DNA of 64,000 nt from Mycobacterium spongiae. GTDB taxonomy: Bacteria > Actinomycetota > Actinomycetes > Mycobacteriales > Mycobacteriaceae. Below, in pieces: positions 27,241 through 35,931 of the stretch. The notes below the pieces were generated by a model that saw only the letters and a list, made by a program, of their open reading frames with translations, made no database searches and was not told the DNA's origin. The position numbers and the translations under genes are program-made. The number at the start of each line of letters is the position of its first letter. Position 1 is the first letter of the stretch. The DNA lies in contig NZ_CP046600.1 of NCBI RefSeq assembly GCF_018278905.1, forward strand, positions 2,790,001 to 2,854,000, given 5' to 3'.

Positions 27241-27259
27241 TTAGCGGAGTCTAACCTAA
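27241..27259 (+). promoter_or_regulatory. IdeR iron box 1 upstream of bfrA
   Basis: This 19-base site matches the IdeR/DtxR consensus TTAGGTTAGNCTAACCTAA, with a perfect right half (CTAACCTAA) and a weaker left half. It is the first of two boxes repeated with a 24-base period. IdeR with iron activates bfrA in M. tuberculosis. Confidence 0.82.
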
Positions 27260-27264
27260 GTTTC

Positions 27265-27283
27265 TTAGCGGAGTCTAACCTAA
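27265..27283 (+). promoter_or_regulatory. IdeR iron box 2 upstream of bfrA
   Basis: Second copy of the same 19-base site, identical to box 1, about 200 bases upstream of bfrA and about 110 bases upstream of the divergent bfd. The tandem arrangement is as known for M. tuberculosis bfrA, where two IdeR dimers per box act as an activator. It could control both genes. Confidence 0.82.
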
Positions 27284-27485
27284 CTCGCGGAGATTCTGCT
27301 TTATCGCCACCTCTACGTGACGCGCCGACCATGCAACAGACCGAGCCGACGCCGAGCGGCTGCACTAGATTGAGATTGGCATTCACGATGCCGCCATCAG
27401 CCCAGGTCCGAGCCCGCGCGGGTGCGCTTCAGCCCAGCCATCCGTCACGGTTCGACATAGCAGCCCTGACACCGTAGGAGTGGCC

Positions 27486-27965
27486 ATGCAAGGGGATCCG
27501 GATGTTTTGCGCCTCCTCAACGAGCAGTTGACCAGCGAACTCACAGCTATCAACCAATATTTTCTGCACTCCAAAATGCAGGACAACTGGGGTTTTACCG
27601 AGCTGGCCGAGCACACCCGCGCGGAATCTTTCGACGAGATGCGCCACGCCGAGGCGATCACCGATCGCATTTTGTTGCTGGATGGACTGCCGAACTACCA
27701 GCGCATCGGGTCACTGCGGGTCGGCCAGACGCTGCGCGAGCAATTCGAAGCCGATCTCGCGATCGAATACGACGTGCTGAACCGCCTGAAGCCGGGAATC
27801 ATCATGTGCCGCGAGAAGCAGGACAGCACCAGCGCGATACTCCTCGAGAAGATCGTGGCCGACGAGGAAGAACACGTGGACTACCTGGAGACCCAACTGG
27901 AGCTGATGGACAAGCTAGGGGAGGAACTGTACTCAGCGCAGTGTGTCTCCCGGCCGCCGAGCTAA
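27486..27965 (+). CDS. bfrA: Bacterioferritin BfrA
   Basis: Heme-containing 24-mer iron-storage protein with ferroxidase activity, 159 aa. The ATG at 27486 follows AGGAG. The two residues read upstream from a GTG are rejected. Ferroxidase ligands Glu18, Glu51, His54, Glu94, Glu127 and His130 and the heme ligand Met52 (SFDEMRHAEAI) are all in place. The sequence is almost identical to the M. tuberculosis protein as I remember it. Expression should be iron-induced through the two upstream IdeR boxes. Confidence 0.97.
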   Translation: MQGDPDVLRLLNEQLTSELTAINQYFLHSKMQDNWGFTELAEHTRAESFDEMRHAEAITDRILLLDGLPNYQRIGSLRVGQTLREQFEADLAIEYDVLNRLKPGIIMCREKQDSTSAILLEKIVADEEEHVDYLETQLELMDKLGEELYSAQCVSRPPS

Positions 27966-28014
27966 CGCCGGCGCCGACCCCGCCCGGGCGCACTGCGGGC
28001 GTACCATCACGCTC

Positions 28015-28509
28015 ATGAGCCGAATCGGAACATTCGCCGACGACGACGTGGCTGGCTGGGTCCTGAAATCCCCAGAACTCGGGGGCGCGCTCGCCGCCTT
28101 TAGCCGGGCGGTGTACACCACCAACCGGTTGCCGATGCGCACGCGAGAACTCGCGAGGGCGGTGATCGCGCATAACAACGAATGCACAGTCTGCGTCAAC
28201 ACCCGCGACGCCGACGGGCCGGCAGCCGGGGTCGATGAGGAGCTGTACGCCCACGCACCTCAATGGCGCACCTGGCCGGGATACAGCGACCAGGAGCGGC
28301 TTGCGGCCGAATTCGCTCACCGGTTTGCCACCGAACACACCCTGTTACGCGAGGACGAAGACTTTTGGAACCGGTGCGCGGATCACTTTTCGGAAGAATT
28401 GCTCGCCGATCTGGCACTGTCCTGCGCGTTGTGGGTTGGCATGGGTCGGGTGCTGCGCACCCTGGACATCGGCCAGGCTTGCAAGCTCACGTTGCCTAGC
28501 CGGGCCTAG
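28015..28509 (+). CDS. Carboxymuconolactone decarboxylase/AhpD-like family protein
   Basis: Protein of 164 aa. The core is LPMRTRELARAVIAHNNECTVCVNTRDADG at about 41-70, containing the CxxC pair of AhpD-like proteins. The histidine that usually follows three residues later is replaced (CTVCVNTRD). A helix FAHRFATEHTLL precedes a C-terminal half with LADLALSCALWVGMGRVL. It may be a peroxide-linked thiol reductase or a related enzyme. It lies directly after bfrA, where H37Rv has the transporter Rv1877. Confidence 0.82.
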   Translation: MSRIGTFADDDVAGWVLKSPELGGALAAFSRAVYTTNRLPMRTRELARAVIAHNNECTVCVNTRDADGPAAGVDEELYAHAPQWRTWPGYSDQERLAAEFAHRFATEHTLLREDEDFWNRCADHFSEELLADLALSCALWVGMGRVLRTLDIGQACKLTLPSRA

Positions 28510-28556
28510 CAGGGCGGCGGCGGTCTCGGGGTGGACTCGCGCTGCACAATGGCGCC

Positions 28557-29909
28557 ATGACAGCAACACCCCTCGCCGCCGCGGCGATTGCGCAACTGGA
28601 AGCAGAGGGCGTCGACACCGTAATCGGCACCGTGGTGAATCCCGCCGGTCTCACGCACGCCAAGACCGTGCCGATACGCCGGACCAACACGTTCGCCGAT
28701 CCCGGCCTGGGTGCTAGCCCGTTGTGGCACGGCTTCGCTATCGACCAGACCGGCATCGCCTTCACCGAAGCGGTCGGCTCGGTCGGCGACCAACGCCTTC
28801 GCATCGACCTATCAGCGTTGCGCATCATCGGCGACGGGTTGGCGTGGGCGCCCGCCGCGTTCTTCGACCAGGACGGCACGCCGGTTCTCGCATGCAGCCG
28901 GGGAACGCTGGGCCGGGTTGAGGCGAAGCTCGCTGACGCTGGTATCGACGCGGCAGTCGGCCATGAGATCGAATTCGTTGTGGTCGACGCGGAAGGTGGT
29001 CGGCTGCCCTCGGCGCTATGGGCGCAATACGGCCTGGCCGGTGTGCTCGAGCACGAAGAGTTCGTCCGGGATGTCAATGCCGCGGCCGCAGCGGCCGGTG
29101 TTGCGATCGAGCAGTTCCATCCTGAATACGCGGCCAACCAATTCGAGATCTCGTTGGCGCCGCAATCTCCGGTGGCGGCTGCCGACCAGCTGGTGCTCAT
29201 CCGCCTCATCATGGCCCGGGCTGCGCGCCGGCACGGGCTGCGCATCAGCCTGTCTCCAACCCCGTTCGCAGGCAGCGCCGGATCCGGCGCCCATCAACAT
29301 TTTTCACTGACCACGCCGGACGGAACCCTGTTTTCCGACGGTCCCGGCCCGGCCGGTATGCGCCCGTCAGGAGAGGCCGCGGTGGCCGGGGTGCTGCACG
29401 GACTGCCTGAGGCCCAGGGCATTCTGTGCGGATCGATCGTGTCCGGCCTGCGGCTGCGCCCCGGCAATTGGGCGGGGGTATACGCCTGCTGGGGGACCGA
29501 AAACCGGGAGGCCGCAGTTCGATTCGTGAAAGGCGGCCACGGCAGTCCCCATGGCGGCAACGTCGAAGTCAAAGTCGTGGATCCGTCGGCCAACCCGTAC
29601 CTCGCGTCAGCCGCGATCCTGGGGTTAGCACTCTATGGAATCGAGCACAAAGTGCAGTTGCCGCCCGAAGTAACGATAGATCCGGCGACGCTTTCCGCTT
29701 CGGACCGCGACGCCGCCGGCATCCTACGCCTTACCGGGGTACAGGCTGAAGCGATTGCTGCACTGGATAACTCACAGCTACTGCGAGGGATCTTGGGCGA
29801 TCCGGCAGTGGACATGGTGGTTGCGGTCCGGAGCCTAGAACGTGAACGATATGGGGAACTTGACCCCGAGCAGTTGGCCGACAAATTCCGGATGGCCTGG
29901 AGCGTATGA
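28557..29909 (+). CDS. glnA3: Glutamine-synthetase-like enzyme GlnA3
   Basis: GS type I paralogue of 450 aa. It has the beta-grasp N-domain (about 1-110), EIEFVVVDAEGG at about 141-152 with metal-binding glutamates, the FAGSAGSGAHQHFSLT loop at about 240-255 that carries the ammonia/nucleotide-site histidine, and ENREAAVRF at about 315-323. GlnA3-type proteins do not supply bulk glutamine. Streptomyces relatives glutamylate polyamines. It is coupled by an ATGA overlap to the amidohydrolase gene downstream. Confidence 0.92.
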   Translation: MTATPLAAAAIAQLEAEGVDTVIGTVVNPAGLTHAKTVPIRRTNTFADPGLGASPLWHGFAIDQTGIAFTEAVGSVGDQRLRIDLSALRIIGDGLAWAPAAFFDQDGTPVLACSRGTLGRVEAKLADAGIDAAVGHEIEFVVVDAEGGRLPSALWAQYGLAGVLEHEEFVRDVNAAAAAAGVAIEQFHPEYAANQFEISLAPQSPVAAADQLVLIRLIMARAARRHGLRISLSPTPFAGSAGSGAHQHFSLTTPDGTLFSDGPGPAGMRPSGEAAVAGVLHGLPEAQGILCGSIVSGLRLRPGNWAGVYACWGTENREAAVRFVKGGHGSPHGGNVEVKVVDPSANPYLASAAILGLALYGIEHKVQLPPEVTIDPATLSASDRDAAGILRLTGVQAEAIAALDNSQLLRGILGDPAVDMVVAVRSLERERYGELDPEQLADKFRMAWSV

Positions 29910-31054
29910 CCGAGCCGATGAGCAAGCCGATGCCGGCCAGGTCGGCCCTGGCGCAGCACATCGACGAAGTCGGATTGATCGATCAGCACGTGCACGGTTT
30001 CTGGTTGACCACAGGGGACCGGCGGCGGTTCGAGAACGCGCTCAACGAGGCCAACACCGAGCCACTTGCGAAGTTCGACTCGGGGTTCGACTCACAGCTG
30101 GGCTTCGCGGTGCGCAACCACTGCAGTCCGCTGCTCGGACTACCCAGACATAGTGATCCGCAAGCATATTGGGAATATCGAAGCCAATTGAGTGAGGCCG
30201 AGTTGGCCGGCTTGTTTCTGCCGGCTGCGGGCGTGACCGATTGGTTGGTGGATACCGGGATCAACGGTGTCGCCGACGTTGCCGAGCTGAGTCGACTCTC
30301 TGGCGGGCGCGCCTACGAGGTGGTCCGCCTCGAGCAGGTCGCCGAGCAAGCCGCGAACTCGCCCGGCGACTACGCGTCGGCATTCGAGGACATCCTGCGC
30401 CGGCGCGGGTCCGCGGCCGTCGGCACCAAGTCGATCCTCGCCTACCGGGGCGGATTCGAGGGAGATCTCACCGAGCCGGCGCCGACCGAGGTGGCCCTGG
30501 CGGCTGAACGGTGGCGCGAGGAGGGCGGCACCCGATTGCGCGATCGGACTCTGCTGCGCTTCGGGCTGCACCAGGCACTGCGCCTCGGCAAGCCACTGCA
30601 GTTCCACGTCGGCTTCGGCGATCGTGACTGTGATCTCCACAAGACCAATCCGCTGTATTTGCTGGACTTCCTGCGGCAGACAGGAGATACCCCGATCGTG
30701 TTGCTGCACTGCTATCCGTACGAGCGCGAGGCCGGCTATCTTGCGCAGGCCTTCAACAACGTCTACGTCGACGCCGGATTGAGTGTGAACCATCTTGGAG
30801 CCCGGTCGGCTGATTTCATCGCCCGCCTCTTGGAGCTGGCACCTTTTCGCAAGATCCTCTACTCATCGGACGGATTCGGCCCAGTGGAACTGCATTTTCT
30901 CGGTGCACGCCTGTGGCGCAACGGTATTCATCGAGTATTGTGCGATGCTGTCGACCGGGACGACTGGAGCGAGTCCGACGCAATCCGGGTGGTCGACCTG
31001 ATCGCCCGCGACAATGCGGCCCGCATCTACCAGCTTGGAGATGTGCCCGGCTAG
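29906..31054 (+). CDS. Amidohydrolase, FluG N-domain type (Rv1879-like)
   Basis: Metal-dependent hydrolase of 382 aa. The HxH motif is in LIDQHVHGFW (His28, His30), and further candidate ligands are FHVGFGDRD at about 233 and LLHCYPYEREAGYLAQ near 270, with YSSDGFGP near 315 for the closing aspartate. In fungal FluG and plant NodGS, this type of amidohydrolase is fused to a GS domain. Here the GS partner is the overlapping upstream gene glnA3. Substrates are probably gamma-glutamylated or related amides, but this is inferred. Confidence 0.88.
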   Translation: MTEPMSKPMPARSALAQHIDEVGLIDQHVHGFWLTTGDRRRFENALNEANTEPLAKFDSGFDSQLGFAVRNHCSPLLGLPRHSDPQAYWEYRSQLSEAELAGLFLPAAGVTDWLVDTGINGVADVAELSRLSGGRAYEVVRLEQVAEQAANSPGDYASAFEDILRRRGSAAVGTKSILAYRGGFEGDLTEPAPTEVALAAERWREEGGTRLRDRTLLRFGLHQALRLGKPLQFHVGFGDRDCDLHKTNPLYLLDFLRQTGDTPIVLLHCYPYEREAGYLAQAFNNVYVDAGLSVNHLGARSADFIARLLELAPFRKILYSSDGFGPVELHFLGARLWRNGIHRVLCDAVDRDDWSESDAIRVVDLIARDNAARIYQLGDVPG

Positions 31055-31056
31055 GG

Positions 31057-32090
31057 GTGACCACTGTGACCGACTTGTGCCACCTGCCCGCCCATGAACT
31101 AGTCCGGTCGATGAGGACCGGATCCGTCTCGTGCCCGGAGGTCATGCAAGAGCACCTAACCCGGATTGACGCCGTCAATCCCATGCTCAATGCGCTCGTC
31201 GAAGCGACCGGTCGCGAGCGAGGACGTGATGCGGGTGGCGGGCCTGGTGGGCTCCGGTGGCAGCCCCGCGCTACGGACGGTCGCAGACGTCGACGCGACG
31301 GTGGTGTCCAGGCTTCGGGCGCAAGCGGCCATTGTCCTCGGGCTGACGAACGTCCCCGAGATGGGTCGAGGCGGCGAATCCAACAACAGCCTTTGTGGCC
31401 GCACCAACAACCCGTACGACTTGTCCCGGACACCTGGGGGCAGTAGCGGTGGTTCTGCGGCGCTGATAGACGCCGGTGGTGCGGCATTCAGTGTCGGCTC
31501 CGACGGCGGTGGCAGTATCCGCCAGCCGTGTCACAACACCGGCATCGCTGGGCTCAAGCCCACGCACGGCCGCATCCCGCGCACCGGCAGCGTTTTTGGC
31601 GACGCGCTGGGCCTATTCGGGCCCCGCTGGGCAGTCCCGATGACGTCGACCTTGCCGCGCTTCGCATCGCCACCTACCTCGATGACGGCATTTCGCCACC
31701 CTCGGACGAGCGATGGGAACCACACGCCCCTCCGAAGAACTCGCCGAGTTCCTCACGCAGGCGCGCGACACCGAATTCTCGGTGACCGAGGCACGAAACC
31801 GCTTGGTCGACATCGACGCCTACCGCATGGAAATGCTCGCGTTCATGGCCGACTACGACATCATCGTCGGCCCGGCCATGCCCGGTCCGGCCAAGGCGCA
31901 CCATCACGGTCTGGTGGAGATCAGCGACTTCTCACATCTGATGGTGCACAACCTGACTGGGTGGCCTGCCGCCGTCGTTCGCTGCGGAACCTCGCGCAAT
32001 GGGCTGCCCATCGGAGTGCGGATCGCGGCCCGGCCGTGGCACGACGCCGCGCGCTAAGGGCAGCCCTTGAGGCAACGTCAGATTCGGCCA
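31057..32090 (+). pseudogene. Decayed amidase-signature gene
   Basis: Pieces of one amidase are spread over three frames. 31057 to ~31215 reads the N-terminus (HELVRSMRTGSVSCPEVM). About 31232-31623 is frame 2 with LGLTNVPEMGRGGESNN and the Ser-rich RTPGGSSGGSAAL. About 31621-31705 is frame 1 (LGSPDDVDLAALRIATYLDD). About 31713-32057 is frame 3 (TGWPAAVVRCG, LPIGVRIAARPWHDAAR). The ALRAALEA tail has slipped again into frame 2. The segment that should carry the catalytic lysine (VTVKD type) is deleted at the first junction and about 100 residues are lost overall. It cannot encode an active amidase. Confidence 0.9.
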
Positions 32091-32539
32091 GTTGCGTCGA
32101 AGATCCACGACGTGTCGGCCGCGGCCAGGTCATCCATCCAGGTGGGCGGAGCCTGGTTCACCAAGGAACCCATGTCCCAGTAGTCTTTCCACAGCGTCAC
32201 TTTGCCATCGATCGCGCGGTGCACCGAAACAAACTGCAGCACAGCGGTTTCGCCGCTATCCCACCGCCAGGTTTCGGAGTGCTCGTACATGACGTCGGAG
32301 CCGTTGGCCACCAGCAGACCGTCGTGGTTCTGATAGCCGGCCAGCGGCTCGAGCCCGACCTTGAGTCGCTTCACGATGTCGTCGGGACCGCGGGCTGCCG
32401 CCGTCGCACCCACGGGCATGTCGACATAGATACAGTCCGCCGACAAGAAGGTCTTGACCGCATCCCAATCCCGCTTGGAGAGGGCCGCCCAGAGCCCGAG
32501 TACGGTATCGCGGGCGCCGGCGGTCGAATCGTCTGCCAT
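32078..32539 (-). CDS. NTF2-like / limonene-epoxide-hydrolase-like small protein
   Basis: Protein of 153 aa from the ATG at 32539. ATGs at 32548 or 32575 are also possible. The NTF2-like alpha+beta cone is suggested by VLGLWAALSKRDWDAVKTFLSADCIYVDMPVG at the N-terminus and by DGKVTLWKDYWDM near the C-terminus, the latter matching the WRDYFD motif of limonene epoxide hydrolases. The Arg of the hydrolase triad is not obvious (YEHSETWRW). The gene sits tail-to-tail with the decayed amidase and 66 bases downstream of cyp140 on the same strand. Confidence 0.78.
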   Translation of the reverse strand: MADDSTAGARDTVLGLWAALSKRDWDAVKTFLSADCIYVDMPVGATAAARGPDDIVKRLKVGLEPLAGYQNHDGLLVANGSDVMYEHSETWRWDSGETAVLQFVSVHRAIDGKVTLWKDYWDMGSLVNQAPPTWMDDLAAADTSWIFDATGRI

Positions 32540-32605
32540 AGCCGCCATGACACCCGGTCGCGACACCGGTGTCAACCTGCCCGCCGACTTCGCGGAGTAA
32601 GCCGG

Positions 32606-33922
32606 CTACGAGGTGGCCATCGACCGTGCTCGCCCCAGGTTCACCGGCAACGTTGACCAACCACGAAGCACCCGGGTGTCCCTCCTAGTTCCGAGACCCG
32701 CGGCCCGCACCTCGGGGAATCGCTCGAAGAACGTGCGTAGCCCCACTTCGCCTTCGGCGCGAGCAAGAGCGGCCCCCAAACAGAAGTGGCGACCGGTGGA
32801 GAACGCGAGATGTTTTCCCGCATTGGCGCGCTGAATGTCGAAGCGGTGCGGATCGACAAAAACGGACGGATCCCGGTTGGCAGCGGCCAGATAGATCACG
32901 ACTACTGCGCCGCTGGTGAGTCTGGTACCCGCTACCTCAACATCGTTGCGTGCCACGCGGGCGGTGAGCTGAACCGGCGAATCCAACCGCAGGATTTCTT
33001 CGACCGCGTTTGTCCATAGCTCGGGCTGCCGGCTCAGCAGTTCCAGCTGCTCGGGGTTATCCAATAACAGTCGAATCCCGTTGCCCAACAAGTTCACTGT
33101 AGTTTCGAATCCGGCGACCAACACCAAACCCGCAACCGCCCGAAGTTCGTCATCATCGAGGTATGTCTGGGCGTCACCGCTTTGCGTTGTGCGGATCAAC
33201 TGACTCATCAGATCGTCGCCGGGCGCCCGCCGTAGCTGCTCAAGATGCGCGACCAGCCAGGCGTTGAACCCCACTATTCCCCGCTGAACGCGGGCGTACT
33301 GTTGCCATGGCAGCCCCATATCCAAACTGGGCGCGGCCAACTCACCGAACTCCAACACGCGCCGCCGGTCATGGTCCGGGACTCCCAACATATCGCTGAT
33401 GACGGCGATCGGGAGTTGCGAGCAGTATCGCCCTACAACATCGACGACGCCCGACTGCTCGGCGAGCCGGTCCAAGATGCTGATCGCGGTTTGTTCAACG
33501 CGATCGCGCAGCGCGGTGACCGCCCTGGAGGTGAATACTGCCGACACCGTTTTTCGATACCGCGTGTGGTCGGGCGGCTCAACGGCGAGCAGTGACGGTG
33601 CCAGCAGCGGGTGGAGCTGATGGTCGCGGGTATGTCGCTCCAGCCAGGCCAGCGGTGCGGGCAGCCTCTCGCCATACGAGATCACGCGGAAGTCATCGGA
33701 TCGCAACAGTTCATGGGCGAGCTGGTGGTCTGCGGTCATGTAGGTGACGCGGTTGCGAACTAGCGGGCCGCGGGAGCGGACTTCCTCATAGAACGGCACT
33801 GGGTTGGCCGCGACGGCCGGGTCGGCGATCAGACGGGCGTGCATGTCGCCCCGCCGCTTACCGATCGTGGCTCCACAGCGGATAACACCGTGCATAGCGA
33901 ACCAGTGCAGTCTGTCTTTCAC
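32606..33922 (-). CDS. cyp140: Cytochrome P450 CYP140
   Basis: Soluble P450 of 438 aa. The GTG start at 33922 has GGAGG five bases upstream and gives the same length and start as M. tuberculosis CYP140 (VKDRLHWFAMHGVIR). Motifs are the I-helix AGFETTVN at about 265, the EEIL helix with the K-helix glutamate and arginine (VEEILRLDSP) and the heme-binding AFSTGRHFCLGAALAR with the proximal Cys at about residue 381. The substrate is unknown. A TetR gene is divergent 121 bases away. Confidence 0.94.
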   Translation of the reverse strand: MKDRLHWFAMHGVIRCGATIGKRRGDMHARLIADPAVAANPVPFYEEVRSRGPLVRNRVTYMTADHQLAHELLRSDDFRVISYGERLPAPLAWLERHTRDHQLHPLLAPSLLAVEPPDHTRYRKTVSAVFTSRAVTALRDRVEQTAISILDRLAEQSGVVDVVGRYCSQLPIAVISDMLGVPDHDRRRVLEFGELAAPSLDMGLPWQQYARVQRGIVGFNAWLVAHLEQLRRAPGDDLMSQLIRTTQSGDAQTYLDDDELRAVAGLVLVAGFETTVNLLGNGIRLLLDNPEQLELLSRQPELWTNAVEEILRLDSPVQLTARVARNDVEVAGTRLTSGAVVVIYLAAANRDPSVFVDPHRFDIQRANAGKHLAFSTGRHFCLGAALARAEGEVGLRTFFERFPEVRAAGLGTRRDTRVLRGWSTLPVNLGRARSMATS

Positions 33923-34043
33923 CGTTCCTCCGCGGGTCGAGTGCCGATTCCTCAACACTAGGCCCAGTCAGTGGTGCCTGTCGGCAACGTATGTCAACCA
34001 TCGGCGACTCAAAAGTCTCCAGGCGATGACTTAAGCTGGCGAG

Positions 34044-34604
34044 GTGGCCGCTCAACGACCCCGCAACGCCGCCGGAACCCGCGCCGACATCCTTCGTGCC
34101 GCGCGTCTGCGCTTCGGTGCCGATGGCTACGAACGCACCACCCTGAGGGCTGTTGCGGCGGACGTTGGCGTCGATGCGGCCCTGGTAATCCGCTATTTCG
34201 GCAGTAAGCAAGATCTCTTCGCCGCGGCCGCCGACTTCACCGTCGGGCTACCCGACCTGGCCGACACCGACCCCGCTGACGTCGCGGCTGCGCTGCTGCC
34301 GAAGTTCTTCGCAGTATGGGAGAACGACACAACCTTCGTCGCCCTGCTGCGCGCGGCCATGACCAGCCCCATCGCCGCAGACAAGATGCGACAAGTCTTC
34401 GCCGAGCAGATCGCGCCCAAGCTCGCCACGATCACCCCCGACCACCCGGCTCAACGCGCGGGTCTGCTGAGTGCTCTCATCATCGGCCTGGCGACGACCC
34501 GCTATGTCCTGGCCACCCCCGCGGTCGCCGACCTGACCCACGAGGAAATCACCGCATGGATCAGCCCGGTGATCCGGCAGCTTCTCGTCGGCCCGGCGCC
34601 CTAG
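34044..34604 (+). CDS. TetR-family transcriptional regulator
   Basis: Regulator of 186 aa from a GTG start. The N-terminal helix-turn-helix is at about 16-57 (ADILRAARLRFGADGYERT, then TLRAVAADVGVDAALVIRYFGSKQDL). The C-terminal ligand domain contains the TetR_C-like EEITAWISPVIRQLLVG ending. Divergent placement from cyp140 makes control of cyp140 plausible. I recall no TetR at this site in H37Rv. Confidence 0.9.
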   Translation: MAAQRPRNAAGTRADILRAARLRFGADGYERTTLRAVAADVGVDAALVIRYFGSKQDLFAAAADFTVGLPDLADTDPADVAAALLPKFFAVWENDTTFVALLRAAMTSPIAADKMRQVFAEQIAPKLATITPDHPAQRAGLLSALIIGLATTRYVLATPAVADLTHEEITAWISPVIRQLLVGPAP

Positions 34605-34617
34605 GCAACAATGGCCC

Positions 34618-35040
34618 TCAGCACTCCGCCATGATCGCGAAGTTGGTCGTCACGACCTTGTTGGGATTGCTGCTGTTGATGCCGTACGCACTGCCGCTGA
34701 TTGTGTACTTGCGCCCGCTACGTTCGACGGTGGCCTCGCCCACCCCGCCTGACCAGTAGCTGCCGGTGAAACCGTCGACGTTGCGGATCTTCACCCACTG
34801 GGGGATGGCCCTCTCGCCGGTGATGAGCACGACGGCTTGGACGTGGCCGTCGCGGTCGCGGATATCGATGGTCCGGTAGGACTGCTCTTGGCTGCAGGCC
34901 GGTGGAGGCATCGTTTGAGGATCGCCGTCAATGGTCAGCTGTGCTGCTTTGCGCGGCACGCTCTTGGCCGTCGAGCACCCCGCGAGCGCGACACCAATGA
35001 CGATTGCGAACCCTGCCACCGCGATCAACCGGTTCGACAC
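34618..35040 (-). CDS. lppE: Lipoprotein LppE
   Basis: Cell-wall lipoprotein of 140 aa from GTG 35040, preceded by GGAGG. The signal peptide has the lipobox LAGC (VIGVALAGCSTAK), giving a lipidated Cys at about residue 23. The mature part has the mycobacterial 19-kDa-antigen-type fold (GEATVERSGRKYTISGSAYG). It is convergent with the TetR gene and 43 bases downstream of the SDR on the same strand. The function is unknown. Confidence 0.9.
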   Translation of the reverse strand: MSNRLIAVAGFAIVIGVALAGCSTAKSVPRKAAQLTIDGDPQTMPPPACSQEQSYRTIDIRDRDGHVQAVVLITGERAIPQWVKIRNVDGFTGSYWSGGVGEATVERSGRKYTISGSAYGINSSNPNKVVTTNFAIMAEC

Positions 35041-35083
35041 CAGCCACCTCCACTTCGGGCTCCACGCGCTGTGCTTCGAAACT

Positions 35084-35911
35084 CTACTGTTTCGGCTCCA
35101 ACCTCGGCAGAGACTTAATGATGCGACTTCGGACAAATTCTGGACTGATGGCCTTGAGCCGGTCGATCCAGCGGATGCTTCGAGGCACGTACCAATGCAG
35201 CCGCGTTGGATGATGGTAGGCCTGCCACGCCGCTGCTGCCACGCTGTCCGCCGGCATCAGCCGAAACATGCCTCTCTTGGGTGCGGCGGCGCGGATGTCT
35301 TCGGCAGACATCGTAGGCGCGGCCTGCTCGGAATGGTTGGGCGTCTGCGTCAGGATCGCGGTGTCGATCAACCCGGGCAGGACGTCGGCAACTCGGACAC
35401 CGTGGCGTTGCCACTCCACACTCAGCGCCTCGGTCAAGCCCTTGACCGCGTGCTTAGTCGCCGAGTAAACGGCCAGGCGCGGCATGCCGTAGGTCCCCGA
35501 TGACGACGACGTGGAGAACATCAAGCTCCCCGGTGCCTTCTTCAGGTAAGGCAGTGCCCCATACGCGCCGGTGAGCACGGCTTTGAGGTTCACGTCGATG
35601 ACACGCATCGCGGCGTCGTACGGCACGTCCTCGAACCAGCCGCTCTCGCCGATGCCCGCGTTGTTCCACATCATGTCGAGCCCGCCGGCTTCGTTGTCCG
35701 CACAGAAATCGGCGAGCGCGCCGTCAAGTGCTGCCTTGTCGGTTACGTCGACCACGCGGGTCCATAGCCGGACGCCAAGCTCTGCCCTTAGCGACTCCAG
35801 ACCGTCCTCGTTGTGATCTACGGCGCCGACTCGCCAACCCTTGGCGTGAAACAGCGTCGCGCCTTCACGGCCCATCCCGCTGGCAGCGCCAGTGATGAAA
35901 ATCGCTTTCAT
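35084..35911 (-). CDS. Short-chain dehydrogenase/reductase (Rv1882c-like)
   Basis: Classical SDR of 275 aa (277 in H37Rv by memory). The cofactor motif GAASGMG is at residues 8-14, NNAG at about 87 and the catalytic YSATK at about 155, with TGA at the start of the domain (MKAIFITGAASGMG). The C-terminal stretch MLPADSVAAAAWQAYHHPTRLHWYVPRS is typical of the family. Substrate unknown. It lies between the SRPBCC gene upstream and lppE downstream on the same strand. Confidence 0.9.
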   Translation of the reverse strand: MKAIFITGAASGMGREGATLFHAKGWRVGAVDHNEDGLESLRAELGVRLWTRVVDVTDKAALDGALADFCADNEAGGLDMMWNNAGIGESGWFEDVPYDAAMRVIDVNLKAVLTGAYGALPYLKKAPGSLMFSTSSSSGTYGMPRLAVYSATKHAVKGLTEALSVEWQRHGVRVADVLPGLIDTAILTQTPNHSEQAAPTMSAEDIRAAAPKRGMFRLMPADSVAAAAWQAYHHPTRLHWYVPRSIRWIDRLKAISPEFVRSRIIKSLPRLEPKQ

Positions 35912-35931
35912 CGATCTGATCGAGCCGCCCC

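Noticed and set aside
31166..32656. 496-aa plus-strand ORF containing the amidase Ser motif
   Set aside because: Only its first ~150 codons resemble an amidase; the rest runs opposite the NTF2-like and cyp140 genes. The amidase is better described as frameshifted pieces.
33923..34043. TetR operator between cyp140 and the TetR gene
   Set aside because: Only a 4-bp-arm palindrome (GACT/AGTC) is visible, which is too short to support a call.
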